A stretch of 64,000 nucleotides of DNA. Source: Sphagnum magellanicum. Lineage: Eukaryota; Streptophyta; Sphagnopsida; Sphagnales; Sphagnaceae. The stretch spans positions 24,774,949 through 24,838,948 of the forward strand of contig CM038912.1 of assembly GCA_021904315.1 (NCBI GenBank), read 5' to 3'. Under the pieces are notes generated by a model, which was not told where the DNA came from, made no database searches, and worked only from the letters and a program-made list of their open reading frames with translations. Positions 35,940 to 49,102 of this stretch are shown here, one piece after another. The position numbers and the translations under genes were made by a program. Numbering within the stretch: the first letter of the stretch is position 1; each line of letters opens with the position of its first letter.

Positions 35940-38900
35940 TTACCTTGACATGATTAGAGCTTCAAGAAACTCATCCACATGTGCAAGACATGGCCAATGG
36001 TCAGTCCGTATTCGCACAAGCGTGGACCAATCAGAGACCTCCATTTTCAGTAACAGGTGGTACCGGGGGGGTAGAAAAATAAGCACAAGGAAGGACCCAA
36101 GTCCACCCTTGGTGCTCTCTTCCAGCCCCCATGGTCCCAACCCTCCTCCTTCACTCTGATCTCGTATATACTCCAGTCGCAACTGGGTACCTTCTTCACG
36201 GTTACTACTTGCTGGTGCTCCTCTTCCCCCCCCTCTCGAATCAAACAGAAACTCATCCTCCAAAAACTTTGCATGCTTGAATAATCCACTGTCATGGGCC
36301 ATTGCAACCAATGAAGTCCCCATAACTGCCACCACAAAGGGGGCTAGCCATTGCTCCACGGCCCCTACAACACGGTCTGCTTGGCCTTCCAACAGTTTCA
36401 CACTCTCTGAGCTCTCAATTGATACCCCTGCCTGGGTGGCACTATTCTTCAAACAGAAGGTCTCTGTGCCTAATCGTCCAGGACCGCTACAAGCCTCAAA
36501 AAGAGCGTGGAAAAGAGTAAAATAGTAATCGGAGTAGTTGTGTGGAAGAACATCCACGGGAACTGGCGCTCGTAAGAATAGGTCTTCAATGCCCACTGGT
36601 ATGGAATCTAGTTGCCCAGAAACACTGGTACCATCTTCATCAGAAAAAATGATCTTCGCATCCACCAGCGTTGGAACTGGCTGTCTTGGCTCAAGCTCTA
36701 TGATGATTGTCTCACTGAAAATGTCTTTGTCATCTTTTGCAGGTTCAACACGTAAAGCCTGGCTATGCCCCTCCTCATCATCAATCTCAACAGAATATGC
36801 TTCAGCTGTTTCCTGAGCTTTGCCTTTGCCTGTCCAGCGCCCTCTTCCCCCTTTCAAGACCTTGTCTGCAAAGACAGAATCAGGGCTCTCTGTTTCAGGC
36901 CTTTGCCACAGTTTCCGTTCAGGAGCTTCACTGAGAAGAAATGGAACATGAACTGATGGGATCTGACCATACAGCCCTGTTGAGGTGAAAGAAATCACAA
37001 CAGCATAAATGGCTGGCCATGCTTCTAGATTGCCAGAATACACATCAACTAAGTCTTCAGAATCGGAAATTCCATCTGCTTCAGCCTGCATGCGCTGAAG
37101 GGTTTCACCCGCGAATCTAAGCTGACATCGTATGTTAATTTTAACACCAAGGCCATTTCGAAAATCAGGTATCTCCTCAAAATGTTGCCGTAGGATTCCC
37201 AGGATTTCTGACGTTCGGGCATCCATGACACGTCGAACTGGCTCGGAATGTCGCCCTTCTTGGTCTTCAAAACTAGATGAGGGGTTGTCAATAATTATCA
37301 CCCCTTTTGTACTGCTGCCACCTTTTTCTTGATCAGTCCCATATTTCAATAGCTTCATTTCTTCTTTGGGGTGCTCACTTACCTCCTCCACCACAATCTT
37401 TGATAATCGCCCCACCAGTCCTACATCCTTATAGCCCCCATCTACACCAGTCTGGAAAGTGTTGTACAAGACCAATGACCACGAGTGACGGACAAGTAAA
37501 GAGTTCTCTCTTGTGAGCCGGATGTATGCCCCAACCTGCAGCTGGTAGAAAGACACAAAAAATAAATTAAAAGCATTTCTATGCACAACAAATGGATTTT
37601 TTTTTTGAGCACTGGTCTTACAACTGTTATACTACCCACAAGGTGTTCAAATGAGAAAATCATCTTGGCAAAACAAAAATATTGAGTACAATGACATAGC
37701 AATAATAGAGAGAAATGATACTAACCAGTAGCAATGGCTGGCGAGGCTGAGAACCAGCTGCGGATGGAGAGTGTAGGAGAGATGACACATTTGTGTACTG
37801 TGGGGCATTCACTTCCTCAACACGTTCATCACCATAACTCAACATTTCTTGAATGCGGTTTCCTGGAACACTTATCAGCATCCGCAAGTAAAGCCTGTTC
37901 ACAAGGGAAATTTGATTTCAGGCTCAATGTCTGGCAAAGTGTACATAGAACCTCCTGAGCTTGAACATCTCAATGTAATCAAATTACTTTCCTCTTCTCA
38001 ATTTGGCTCTACACAGCCTTCCAAGCACGTTGAACTGACTCATGCATATTTAGCGCAAGCATATCCAATGCCACTTGTCACATATAGGTACAAACACCAA
38101 TAGCCTTTGGTAGCCAGGATAAGAGGGGGAAAATACTTATCACAATTCTAACCAAAAACCAAGGGTCTTGCACAGCATCTGTTTTAAGGTACACTACAGT
38201 GCAACAAAAATCCTGGCACATGATAAGTATCCAAGTCAGAAATGGGTAACCAGAAACCGTTGACAGAACCCACCTAGCAGTGTCGCGCACTTCAAGATCT
38301 GGAAAGAATAGGCACATAAGAGAGAGCAAATTTGAGAGGCTTTGAAAAATTCGAGAGCTCTTGTGGTGCATAAGCACTGTCCGGCATATACCCAGCACCT
38401 AAACCCTCGAGACCATTACTATTTTTCCACCACCCCATTACTTCCATATTCACAAAGTACGTAAATTTCAGACCACCCACCAAAGGGACTCACACCCAGC
38501 AAATATTAGCATATAGCCAGCACCAGCAAACATTAGTTTGGCTGCGGCAGATTATAGAGAGAAGAAGACCATGGCTCAATCTCCACAACCAGTGACTTTA
38601 TACATTATGACTGAAACAAGTCCTCAGCAGAACTAGAAAAGAACAATTTCCTCTCTTCTTGATTGGCAGAAGAACCATAGTGAAAAAACAAGCAACAATT
38701 GCACTAATCACAAGTCCATTAGACAAGGCTCTAGCTTTAAAGATGAGAACCTTGAAATGAAGAGTGCCTGTATTTTCAAATAATCAAAAGAAAACTTACT
38801 GCCCAAATCAAGAATGTTTGTTTACCTGGCTTCCCCAAAGCCAAAGCTTCAGACCACCATCACCCTTGTGCTCTTCCACTCTCTTCCTTACATATATAGT

Positions 38901-40936
38901 AAGAAGCTCTAGTAAACCAACTGGGGGTATATCCACATTTTCTGCTAACCGTTCAATAAGTGGGAAATAAGCTGGCAGATTGCAGTTTGGTTCCAACTCT
39001 GGAAGCAGATCCTCATTAAAAGTTCGAAGAAGGTGCTCTCCCAAGCTTTGATGGGTATTGCACTCCATTAACCGATCCAACAAGGCAAGAATTTGTGGAA
39101 CCAAATACCGCAACTTCAAAGCCATCTTGACAAGAATGAGCTGAATAGTCTTGAAGAGGGATGAATCTGTGAAGGCAGCCACTTCCAAAGCAGATGATTG
39201 ATTCTTATGCGGAATCGCTGCCGTAAGAAATTTATGTAGAGCATGGAAGGTAGTGTACGTCTCTGTGCTTGAAGATGGAAGCCATGTGAAGGCCGACACA
39301 CATAGTAATCCTTCATCCAAAATCCTACTTGCTGGATCCACAGGCGAGTCACCTATTGCCAGAACTTTATAAAGGCCTACCCTTCCATTCCCTGGAGAGG
39401 ATGAAGTTTTGGGCTTCAGCTTGGGTTGTGGGTTTGGTGTTAGAGGAGGTGATTTTGATGCCAAGGGAGATGATGCTGATGATGATGCCAAGCTTGCCGC
39501 ACAGTGGGCCAGAGCCACAAGTTTAGCAGCCTTCAGTGAAAGAGGATCAAAGACAAGAGGATAGAGTCCAGAAGCTAAGGGGGCAATAACTGAATGCTTA
39601 TCCTTTTGAAGGTTTTCAACTCCTAGAAGCCAATGGACCCCAAGCAAGCGGACAGGCAGTGGTTGGTGTGTTTCCCGACAAAGATAAAACAATCTTTTAA
39701 GAATCACATCTTCATCCCCCTCAAATGCATCCATGAACTGTGAGTAGATCAAAAGAACTACATGGCACAATACAGGGCTAAAAGTGTATACTAGACTAGA
39801 AAATTGTGGCTTGAGTAAAGAGCCATGGAGGTTAAGTGCCCGTGCAATGTTGATAAATCTTGCAACAAATTCAAGCATCCCGAATTCCGTCAAAAGGTCA
39901 GATCGTTGAAGAAGATAAGCAACCGCTCTCTTGAACTCCTTCAAACTACCTGCCATGAAAATCCTTCACTTGGACACAGCATCATCATGGATATCATAGT
40001 CCCAAAGCTTCACTTCTCTCCTATATACTTGTAGAGCTCTTTATCTTTTCTCTTAGAAATCAACTTACACTCAGGGAATTCTCGCAAAGAATTGGGGTTT
40101 AAGATTGTGTTTAGGGTTTTTAGGATTTAGAGGAAGAGAGTATAGGCCAAACAGACAAAAAGGGTACCTGCAGTGAGCTCTTTTGCTGGGACTGAGAGAG
40201 ATTCCTGGCGCGGACTTGATGCAGCTAAGAATGGTGGCACCGAAAAGGGCACCAATGGGATAGTAATGGAGAGAAAGGGTTGCGCACCAGATGACCTTGA
40301 CTTGATTGTGTACATATGGCACGCCATGTTATGCAGTATAACAGTGAGCAAGATTTTGTAGCTCTGGGCTGCGTGCGTCCTCTCACTCTGACAAAGAGCA
40401 AACACGTGGCCCACACAGACATGTAGCAAACAGGGATGGGCCAATTCCAGCTCTCGAAGGCATTCGCACGCAGTCGCCCTGACGTGACGATCTGCCGCAT
40501 AGTTTGTTCTGCTGATAAACCCTAAGAGAATCTCCGTAAGCATCTCCAGCTGCGGAGTTGCAGTATGTATTGCATCTACAGTGATGGCTACAGTCGTGAC
40601 CATGACCATCATCTGCTCCTTCAGCGTATGGGTTATCAAAGACCCATCCACCGGAGCTGGTAATATATTGCGCAAAGACTCCACCAGCATACATACGCCT
40701 GCTACAGTGTCTGACCCGACCAAAAGCTCCGCATTCTCTTCCAGGAAGTTGAGGAGCTGTGGCTTTAGCGGCGACTCTTTCTTGGTGATCGATTGCAGCG
40801 CTTGATCGATGATGGTCAATCCCGGCCATGATGTCAACCATTTGTGTTGAAGATCGTGGGAAGTTCGAAAATCCTGTAACAACTGCTCCCAATCCGAAAC
40901 CAGCAACAACTTCCCACTACCTTTCTCTGCTGCCAT
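35940..40936 (-). CDS. AP5B1: AP-5 complex beta subunit (five exons)
   Basis: Minus-strand exons are 40936-40168, 39949-38826, 38359-38274, 37894-37726 and 37535-35940. All have GT-AG boundaries and agreeing phases, giving 1247 residues. The third exon's start rests on phase and an AG and is the least certain. Start: MAAEKGSG at 40936; an in-frame upstream codon adds a tail lacking homology. The N-terminal half is an all-helical HEAT-like solenoid, with ATACECLRELE at about residue 170 as in animal AP5B1. The C-terminal exon carries the appendage-like part, with WLAPFVVAV and the terminal RIRTDHWPCLAHVDEFLEAL (residues match the family C-terminus, supporting the stop at 35940). AP-5 is a clathrin-independent adaptor on late endosomes that works with SPG11 and SPG15 in mammals. 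In plants it is conserved but little studied. Confidence 0.92.
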
Positions 40937-42989
40937 ATCTCTCTTTCTCTCCGAGATGGATGATGCTCTGAAAAACCCTAACTTCTCCAAACACTGGAGA
41001 AAAACAAGCAGTAGTTCCGACACATGATCGATCAATCTCCTCTGCAATCTTCTTCAAAACCCTAATAAATTTTTTTTGCAATCTTGATCAACAACAGTAG
41101 GAGTAGCTGCCGGATGCTAATTGAGCTTGTTCTCCAAATCCCTGATTGCCTCGCTGGGCCGAATTTTTTTCACCTATCCTCCTCCTCCTCCAAGATCCAT
41201 CTCCACTGCAGTGATTATGGTCTGTAACTAACCTTTTCATGAAGGCGCTTCCTACTTCGACGGAGTGCATCATGTGGCCGTTTGACAAGCTCGACAGACT
41301 GCGATGTGGTGGCCATTTGAGGACACCCATTGGTGTGTTAGAGAGGTTAAGCAACTAGCCAACAACCTAGCGCACCATGCCACATTACATTATTGGCCTT
41401 GCCTACCAAGGCAAGCATATTGTGTTTAGATTCATTATAGAGTATGGTAGCTTAATGGATTTTGGCCCCTAGGTAATAATAATAGGTCTATTTTTATATG
41501 AGGATTTTTGAAAGATGCTATTTTTTTGGCTTGTGTTGAAACTTGAGATTAGTTTAGAGTTTTATGATATCTTGAAGGATTTTTGGTTTCTTCTGGAGGA
41601 TTTTTTTTGAAGATTATATTTTTGCATGGTGAAATATTTGAATTTTCATAATTCTTCTTTTGCCCTAAGATACTCCTTAATGTAAAATGGCAAGGCCATC
41701 ATGGTGTGACACACCCCTTGTTATTTCAAGCTGCAAGCGCAGATCAACCCTGCTGGTCGGATGGATGCTTTCTTTCCAACGACTCTTGATTGTGAATTTG
41801 TACCAATGTTGGACTGGTATCTACTTTTGAACATACCACACTAGTCCTGGTATTTGGGGGGTTTCTTTTTCTGTTTTGTTTTGTTTTGTTTTTTTTTTTC
41901 CCATACCTGGTATGTACTGGTAGGGGTACAATCGCCCATCACTGAACATCTAACTATCATCGAACATTTTCCTCACTCTCTCTTTAATCAAATTGACCGA
42001 TTTTTGTGTTGTTGGACATGCAAACTGGAGGGCTACAAATGTTCTTTCAGCGCCACAAGTAAAGGAGCAAAGAAAAAAGCACAGTAACAAGAACAATGAT
42101 AGTTTGCTTTCAAAATTTTGCAAAAATAGCTCTAGACCCCTCTCTAGTTCCGGCTCCATATCTTCCCCATTTTTTATCTATTTTGAGTGATTAAAAACCT
42201 GATGGGTGTGTCAACTAGAGCTTTACAAAAAAAAAATTTAATTGATGAAAACCTATCAAACAATGTCAATAAAACAAAGCACCCAAAAAAGGGGGAGAGA
42301 AAGGTACAAGATGGAAGGACCCAAGTCTAGGCAAAAAGAGGGAACCATCAATGAAGGTGAACTGCAAGGGGACTTGAACCCCTTTCATTGTAAAGAGCAT
42401 ATGAGATAAAGAGAGTGGAGGAACACTTGAAAAAAACGTTTAGTTTAAAAAAACCTTGCCTACAACAACAACACATTTCGAAATAGAGATTGCATCAAAT
42501 CGTTGTAATGCCATCAACATCCTCTAGTTGTAAAATGGACACAAAACCAAAAGAGGAGGGCTCCTACAACCTTTTTCGCTCCATGTCATGCTCAATGGGG
42601 ACACTAGTGAAAAAAAGTAAAAAATATGTGAATAAAAATATAGAATGCAATATATTGATTGTTAGGTAGAAATTATAAATTAATTAGTTTTAAAATAGGG
42701 TACATTTTATTCAAATAATCAATTTAATTATAATATAAAAATGTAATAATATGAAATAATGGATTATAATTAATATAAGGTGGCTTTAATATGTATATAT
42801 TTAAAAAATTAAAATTATAGGGTGATAAAAAAATAGGTTGGACAATTATTTAATACCCCTTTAAAAATGGTTGTTTGACACATGTAGATCCCAAACCTTA
42901 CATTAAATGTCCCCCCAAAATGCTATGTTGGCACATTGATGAAAAAAATTGTCAACTTGCTAATGCAAACACCCAAAGATTTATATGGT
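40937..42989. other. AP-5 beta upstream region and intergenic DNA
   Basis: 40937-41060 is the probable 5' leader of AP-5 beta; an in-frame codon near 41047 precedes the chosen start. 41088-41354 has open frames but no recognised product. At 42361-42378 a minus-strand 'GGGGTTCAAGTCCCC' resembles a tRNA T-arm, but no full cloverleaf is present. The remainder is AT-rich and empty. Confidence 0.4.
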
Positions 42990-45320
42990 TAACAAGATAA
43001 ACTACTCCGTAGGGTATCGATTGTGATAAAAGCCATCCTTGGCTTGAATTGTAATAGTAATGACAACCCCACAAAATAAAGTTGGGCACAAAACTAAATT
43101 TATTTGAATGAAGTCAGCGATGACAATGTTAACCAATGTCCAAATGCCATCCACCAAAACCATAATGTTAACCCGTTGACAAATAGACAAAAAATAGGTG
43201 GCAAGAAAACATGGGTGTATTCATGTAGAATGTGAAATCTTGCATCCTTCATGATAGACACGAATGCATTCCACACAACATCATGGGAAGGCATCCTTTC
43301 CCCCACCATATATAAGCACAATGAAGAAAATGGATTTTCATAGGATTTAAAGGTTAACCACAAATGCAATGTGACAAACCAAGGGCTAAGAAATGGGGGA
43401 AGCCCAATCAAGTGCACAACATAGTGGAAAAAGCCTCTAAAATCAATCGAAAATAAAGGATCAATAGGTAAGCAAACAACCATGCACCCACATCTAGCCC
43501 CACACAAGATCTCAAGCATGTTCAATGCGAATTAAAAAGCAAATAAAAAATGATGTTAAAATAAAAATGGTCATTCAATCTTTTTGAAATATTATTTTAA
43601 AGTCAATATATTATTCTCTCTACCAATTACTCAAAAGGGGGGACACACGTCATTACCATTAAAAGAAAAAACTCTTGCACTAACCTCAAATGGGTTTGGA
43701 AGGATAATAAACTTGAGCTATTTGTTCCTATCACCTGTGATAAAAATGAATGAAATTTTAAGAAGAACCTAAAGGTGATGATAGGGGCAACAAGAACCCA
43801 ACTTTTTAAATATGTCATTAGAGCAATGCTTTTTATAGAAATGAGGTTTCACCCTTCATTAAAAATGGGGAAACAAATTTGCCATCAGATTAGGGGAGTT
43901 TGAAAGGATTCAAAAGAACCCAAGCCTAAAAGTTTCTCAAAAACTCCCAACAAAGCCGAATCAAAAGTGTTAAATTTGCCCCAAAAACTTAACAAAAAGG
44001 TGAAGTAGCAAAGCAAGTAGGAAGGCCTTTGAGCAAAACATCGAAAGAAGATCCCAAAAGTTATTTGGACATCCTTAACCTCAAGAGCGCATTAGCATGA
44101 TGAACATCTTCATCCAAAACCTCTCACCAAAAAAATGAAAGAAAGGAACTAGAGCCAAATGGGATGCTGAAAATCTTAATGTTGTCAATAAGGCAACAAA
44201 TATCAATTGGGAGGGCGAACCCAAGAAGCAAGTTAAAAGGGGCTCAAACTGAACATTTGTAAGGTTGAATGGTTAACCCCACATAAGCAAATTGGAATAC
44301 AAAATGATTGAAGGCAAGGGGAACAACATGTGTGAAATTGAAGATGTTGGTGTCATTAACTAAGGAAGGGAAAATATAAAAGGGAGAAATATTTGAAAAA
44401 CAACACAAATCATGAAAGTAAATGAACACCAAAAAAAAACCCAGCAAGGGGATCACCATGACACATGTCGACATATGAAAAGGTGATAGATAAATCTTTC
44501 AAAGGGAAGTGATGATTAAAAACAAAAGAAGTTAAAAGGGCATAAAAGAAATAAACAAAAAAATATATTAAATAATTCGCTTCTTATCGTTTGAAATCTT
44601 AGAAAATGGTTTTATGTGAAATAATGTTCAAAGCATTTGCTACATCCAGTTGAAGCATTACTCAATCGGGGTGGACATCTAAAGCATTTCGAATACCATG
44701 GACCATTATTTCACAACCACTTTTAATTGTCACGTTGAATAGATGTGATGATAAATGAAAAAAAAAAACATGTCATGAAACTATAGATATAAAACCTTGT
44801 TAACCATTTGATAAGATGCTTCACTAATTGCAATGGTCAAATGCCACCTAAAGGCTTGACCAAAACCAACAGCTTAACACCACCAAGAATGTAAGCCATA
44901 GACTATGGGATGTGGCCAACAACTACATGGGAACTCTGCTTATGAAGTTGAATAAAACCACTAGCCAAATCATCAAGGTTGGAAAAATCCCAAAAATGTT
45001 CAAAGGCCATGCCTGATGAACCACTTATTAACAAATAGGACATGTGCAAGAAAACTAAATTAAAAAAATCCAAGGAAAGTTCCATATTTATGTTTAGCTG
45101 AAAGTCCACTAAGGAATTTGAGTAGGGAGAATCTAAATTTAAATAATGCAAGGTTTGCAACACAAAAATCATCTCTAATGATGATGGAACCAAGGCAAGA
45201 AAGGCGAAAGCCCTAACCACATGCACAAATTTTTCGACATGGCCAAAGGCTAAGGTATGTTTTAACCAATGCGAAGGGGCCATAATAGGGGCAAAAACTA
45301 GAAGAAATAAGGTTGCCAAT
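42990..45320 (-). pseudogene. LINE-like non-LTR reverse transcriptase, heavily decayed
   Basis: Read on the minus strand from 45320 down, broken frames carry a collinear protein. An N-terminal part (GHVEKFVHVVRAFAFLA, then MAFEHFWDFSNLDDLASGF) covers 45320-44900. A reverse transcriptase region follows: KSGCEIMVHGIRNALDVHPD and LQLDVANAL near 44735-44640, and PSLVNDTNIF near 44370, where the catalytic A/Y-DD box has become VND. The C-terminal region has HDVVWNAFVSIMKDARFHI and EYTHVFLPP near 43290-43210, and NIVIADFIQINLV near 43130-43090. I recognise the family from plant repeats that also resemble dinoflagellate elements; the C-terminus looks like a PD-(D/E)XK-type nuclease region. Many stops rule out function. 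Confidence 0.72.
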
Positions 45321-47026
45321 AGAACCCTTCAATGCCAATTTTGTGTATCATTTTTAAAAACTTAAAAAAATATTATAATTCAATCTTCAAATTTGAAATA
45401 TCTATGATTTCATTTTGAAATTATTGAAATAAATTATAATTTGCAAGCATTTTGTATTTTGTGTTTAAATGAAACATGTTTCACAATGGAAAATTATAAT
45501 ACAATCAACAAATAAATCATTCAACATATATGTCAATTGAAATTTATGAAAGACAATGTTGTTAAATGATCAACATATTATATTTGATCCGTGTATTTTT
45601 ATAATCATATCAAGGGCACAATTTATAGTTGTAACTTTTAATACCAACATTTGTCACACAATCCACATCACAATTTACAAGCCTTTGTTGTTATCTTTTG
45701 CATTTTTGTTCACACTTCAAATTAATATCAAACTTTCACATAGATTATCTCAAAATTGTTTCAAACAATTTTAATATGAATGTTTTGAAAAACACAACCC
45801 ATCTTCTCCAATTTGATTGTTAATAAAATGAAACTTGAATTTGAACAAAATATAATGATGTATATCTTAGAAGTTGATAATTTGATGAAACAATTTATTT
45901 GATCAATGTACATATAAAAACAATTGAAGTTTTTTTCACACATCAAAAACCTATTCATTTTGCAAGCAAAATATTTAACCATGTCACATGATTTTACAAT
46001 CTATCATGATTTTGCTTGGACTTAAAAATAATACTAAAACCATCATGTGATGAACAACTTGTTTTTGCTACATCCAAAACTCCACAAACATTATCTTCAA
46101 AGACATTCAAAACACCTTCATTGAGATTGTACCCTAACAAAGTTTTGTGAATTTGGCATGAACAAACAAATGTTCGACAATTTGCATCCATTTCACATAT
46201 CAAGATGGTATGGTCAAATTTTTATTTTTCATAGTATATCATGATTCATTGTATATTTCACAAATTGTGTTCCTTATTTCAAATTGACAATCTTGCTTGA
46301 AATTGAAAATAACATTTTGTTGAAACTCATATCCACTATTGTACTTCCTTAGAAAGATAATAACATGCATTTCACCATTCACCATTGCAATAAAAACAAG
46401 TTCTAAAAGTCATAAAAGCCAACTAATTGAATAATACATCAAAACAAGCATACATATCCCATTTTGTGCTCAATTACACATGCCAAAGGATGCATGCCAA
46501 ATAATTTCAAATTAGAAGCCACAAAAAAATTCTCGAAACGTGAAAAGACTTAATTAAAAACCTCTCATAAGAATTGGGGAATCTTCATTTTCATAACTAA
46601 GAAAAGGCAAAGCAAGGTTAACACTTCAACTAGCCATAGAGAATTCCAAAGAGGGAAAGGCAAAACAGAGAACACAGGACTAAGAAACAAAAACATGAAG
46701 GCAATATGAATAGTACGAATCTCACACCTGTTGAAGGACTGAACCATCAACAACAGCAACTTTTCATCAGCTCCCTAAAGCAAGTGAAAACACTAACCTA
46801 ACTACTGGTTTCTACTACAATTTTGGAAGCAATACAAAGACTCAACCATGCTACTGGCTAACAACATACAACACAAGGAAATAGCAAAAAATAAAAAAAC
46901 ACAACAAGATAGACAAAACCCACATAAAAGGACCAAGTGGGCTTCCACGAAGCTCCCCACTTACAAGACTTTATACAAAGTCATTCGAAATACTCCAAAT
47001 GCTAAAATGCCAAAAAGTAATTTTTA
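45321..47026. other. AT-rich intergenic DNA without a recognised gene
   Basis: Short frames only, with no similarity I can name. No array or inverted repeat stands out. It separates two reverse-transcriptase relics that share orientation but not family. Confidence 0.4.
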
Positions 47027-48230
47027 CTTATTGAGCAATTTTCTAATTCTCTTTAACAAAATCTCTAGAGGGAGGCCTTTATTTTTCAAAAGGATAATAA
47101 CATCAACCATTTGAGAAACAAAGAATCTTTCACAAGTACGAAGTGTCACAAACTCATAAAATTGACTATTGATAACTCCCAACTTAACAATAATTGAGAT
47201 ATTGGAATGAGCATGAGGCATACAAATCATTTAAATACCTTCATACTTTGGTTCAGAACATTTGACAAAGATATCACACAATATACCTTGAGGACTTAGA
47301 TTCATAGCTAGATCCAAGAAGTTACAATAGAAGCCTTTAGAAATACAATTTAACTTACAAGATGTTTTTGGGTATATGCCACTGCCAAAGGAGTGTTGGT
47401 CTAGGTACATGAAATTCTCCAAGTCTGGAAAATCAGGAATGACAAGATCTTTTACAAACCTACAAACAAGGGACAAACTATGAAGCACAACAGGACATGT
47501 GTTATTCTTCAAAAGATGCTTTAGGAAATCAAACTCATAGGAAAAAAGATAGAAATTAGCCAAAGAGACCTCACAATTAGCACCCATGGAGATACCAGTA
47601 CATTGTCTATAAGCACAATGACCAAAACAAAGAGACAAATTATCGAGCAAGAAATCCAACCAAGAGATCAAGTCTGAAGCATCTACAACTTTAAAGCTAT
47701 GAAAATTTTCTAACAAACTTATCTCTTCTTTATTTTTCAGCCACAAAAATCTAAAGTTCAAAGCAGATCTTTCAACCAACAAAAACTTAAAACAATGAAG
47801 CTTCAACATCCAATGAAACACTTTTATTGATCAGAAGTTTCATACGAGCTTTTAGATCCATTAGATCAATTTTAGTGTATAGTGTTGAGAAATCAAAAGA
47901 CTGCAACAGGAGAGGAGAGGTTTTATGAACTTCTGATCTAGAAAGATTCAGTTGTTTTATTACATCCACTACTCCTGTAAAGTTATTGAGAATCCAACTA
48001 ACACAAGGAACATCTGCCTTTCTGAGCATTGACACCCAAAGGTCATTGACCATAAGAAAAATAGCTTTATAGAAAGAACTCAGCCACTTAGAAACTTCAG
48101 TAAGAGAAGTAGAGCTGGCTGCACAAATGAATCTAGGTTTAATTGAATTTTTATGAAACTTCCAAACAGCACAAAGAAATGGAAGCCAAGGAAAAAAGTT
48201 TGAAAAACTAAATGAATATAGGTATTAACT
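47027..48230 (-). pseudogene. Penelope-like reverse transcriptase relic
   Basis: On the minus strand, three overlapping frames (48230-48060, 48053-47787, 47821-47027) give a nearly continuous reverse transcriptase. Landmarks are FICAASSTSLTEVSKWL, then FDFSTLYTKIDLMDLKARM, then CTGISMGANCEVSLANFYLF, then RFVKDLVIPDF, then FLDLAMNL, and SNISIIVKLGVINSQFYEF. The 'DFSTLYT...GIxMGxxC...RFxDD' signature is that of Penelope-like elements and close relatives. The catalytic box reads FVKD at about 47440-47460, so an essential Asp is lost. One frameshift lies near 47800. No GIY-YIG endonuclease was found on either side. Family assignment rests on motif memory. Confidence 0.68.
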
Positions 48231-49102
48231 ATTAACCATTTGCTTCTACTGTCTTCTCTTTTCCATCTTGCTATCTTTTTAGATTTCTTGCTTTTGGACC
48301 TCACTCAGAAATGAGGGTGTTGCTAGCAACTTCAAGAGTGTTACAGAAAGTCTATAACAGCCTGCAACAGGAAGTTCACGAATTATATTCAGTTTCCAAA
48401 CAAACTAGTAGGGCCCATATCTTTTCCTTTGATTGAAAATGTATGTAATTGGTGGTTGAGTGTTCATGACTCTCCATGTATAGAGCAGAAAGCCCTAAAA
48501 CCCACTTCTCCTGTAGAAAAGACCTAATGATGGACCGTTTGCTATGCCAAGCAAGGGCCTCCCCAGCTTGGCATTTTGACACTGCAAGACTTGGTCTGCC
48601 AAGCTTTCACAGCGGTACTCAGCTTTCTGAAGCATTGATCATCAGCTCTGTTGTAGCCATGAAAATTGTCTGCTAAGAAACAAGGCCTGATTCACTCACA
48701 AAGTGCTCATGTAAAATTTATGCCTGCTCTATTGTTCCAACTAAAACCCCTAGGAAATCAGCTTAGATGATCACCTACCATGTTTGAGCACCTCAAGGAA
48801 TGACCTTGTTCATCTGTGCACATATTATCCAATGCTTTCTCTTTTTCCTACTGTTGTCTCCCACTGTATCAACTGTGTTGCCATAGATTTTTGGATTGAA
48901 TACTCACCAGTAGAGAGATGGTTGTTTGATCACCTCTTTAGTTTCTTTTGACCTCTTCTGGATCTATGCGCTTGTCATTGTTCAGATGACCAGGGCCAAC
49001 ATCACAGACTGCATATTTTCCGGCTGTTCAAAGATTGGTCTCCAGATCTTGAGAATTGAATTCCACCAGCTGGTGAAACACCTTCCATACTCACATACTC
49101 TC
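48231..49102. other. Intergenic, 3' flank of PSF1
   Basis: No exon is recognised. The region next to 49102 should include the PSF1 3' untranslated sequence. Confidence 0.4.

Noticed and set aside
36277..36956. Plus-strand frames opposite the last AP-5 beta exon
   Set aside because: Antisense shadows of a long, well-supported coding exon.
42357..42420. tRNA-like T-arm on the minus strand (GGGGTTCAAGTCCCC)
   Set aside because: Only the T-arm fits. No acceptor, D-arm or anticodon stem could be formed at the required spacing.
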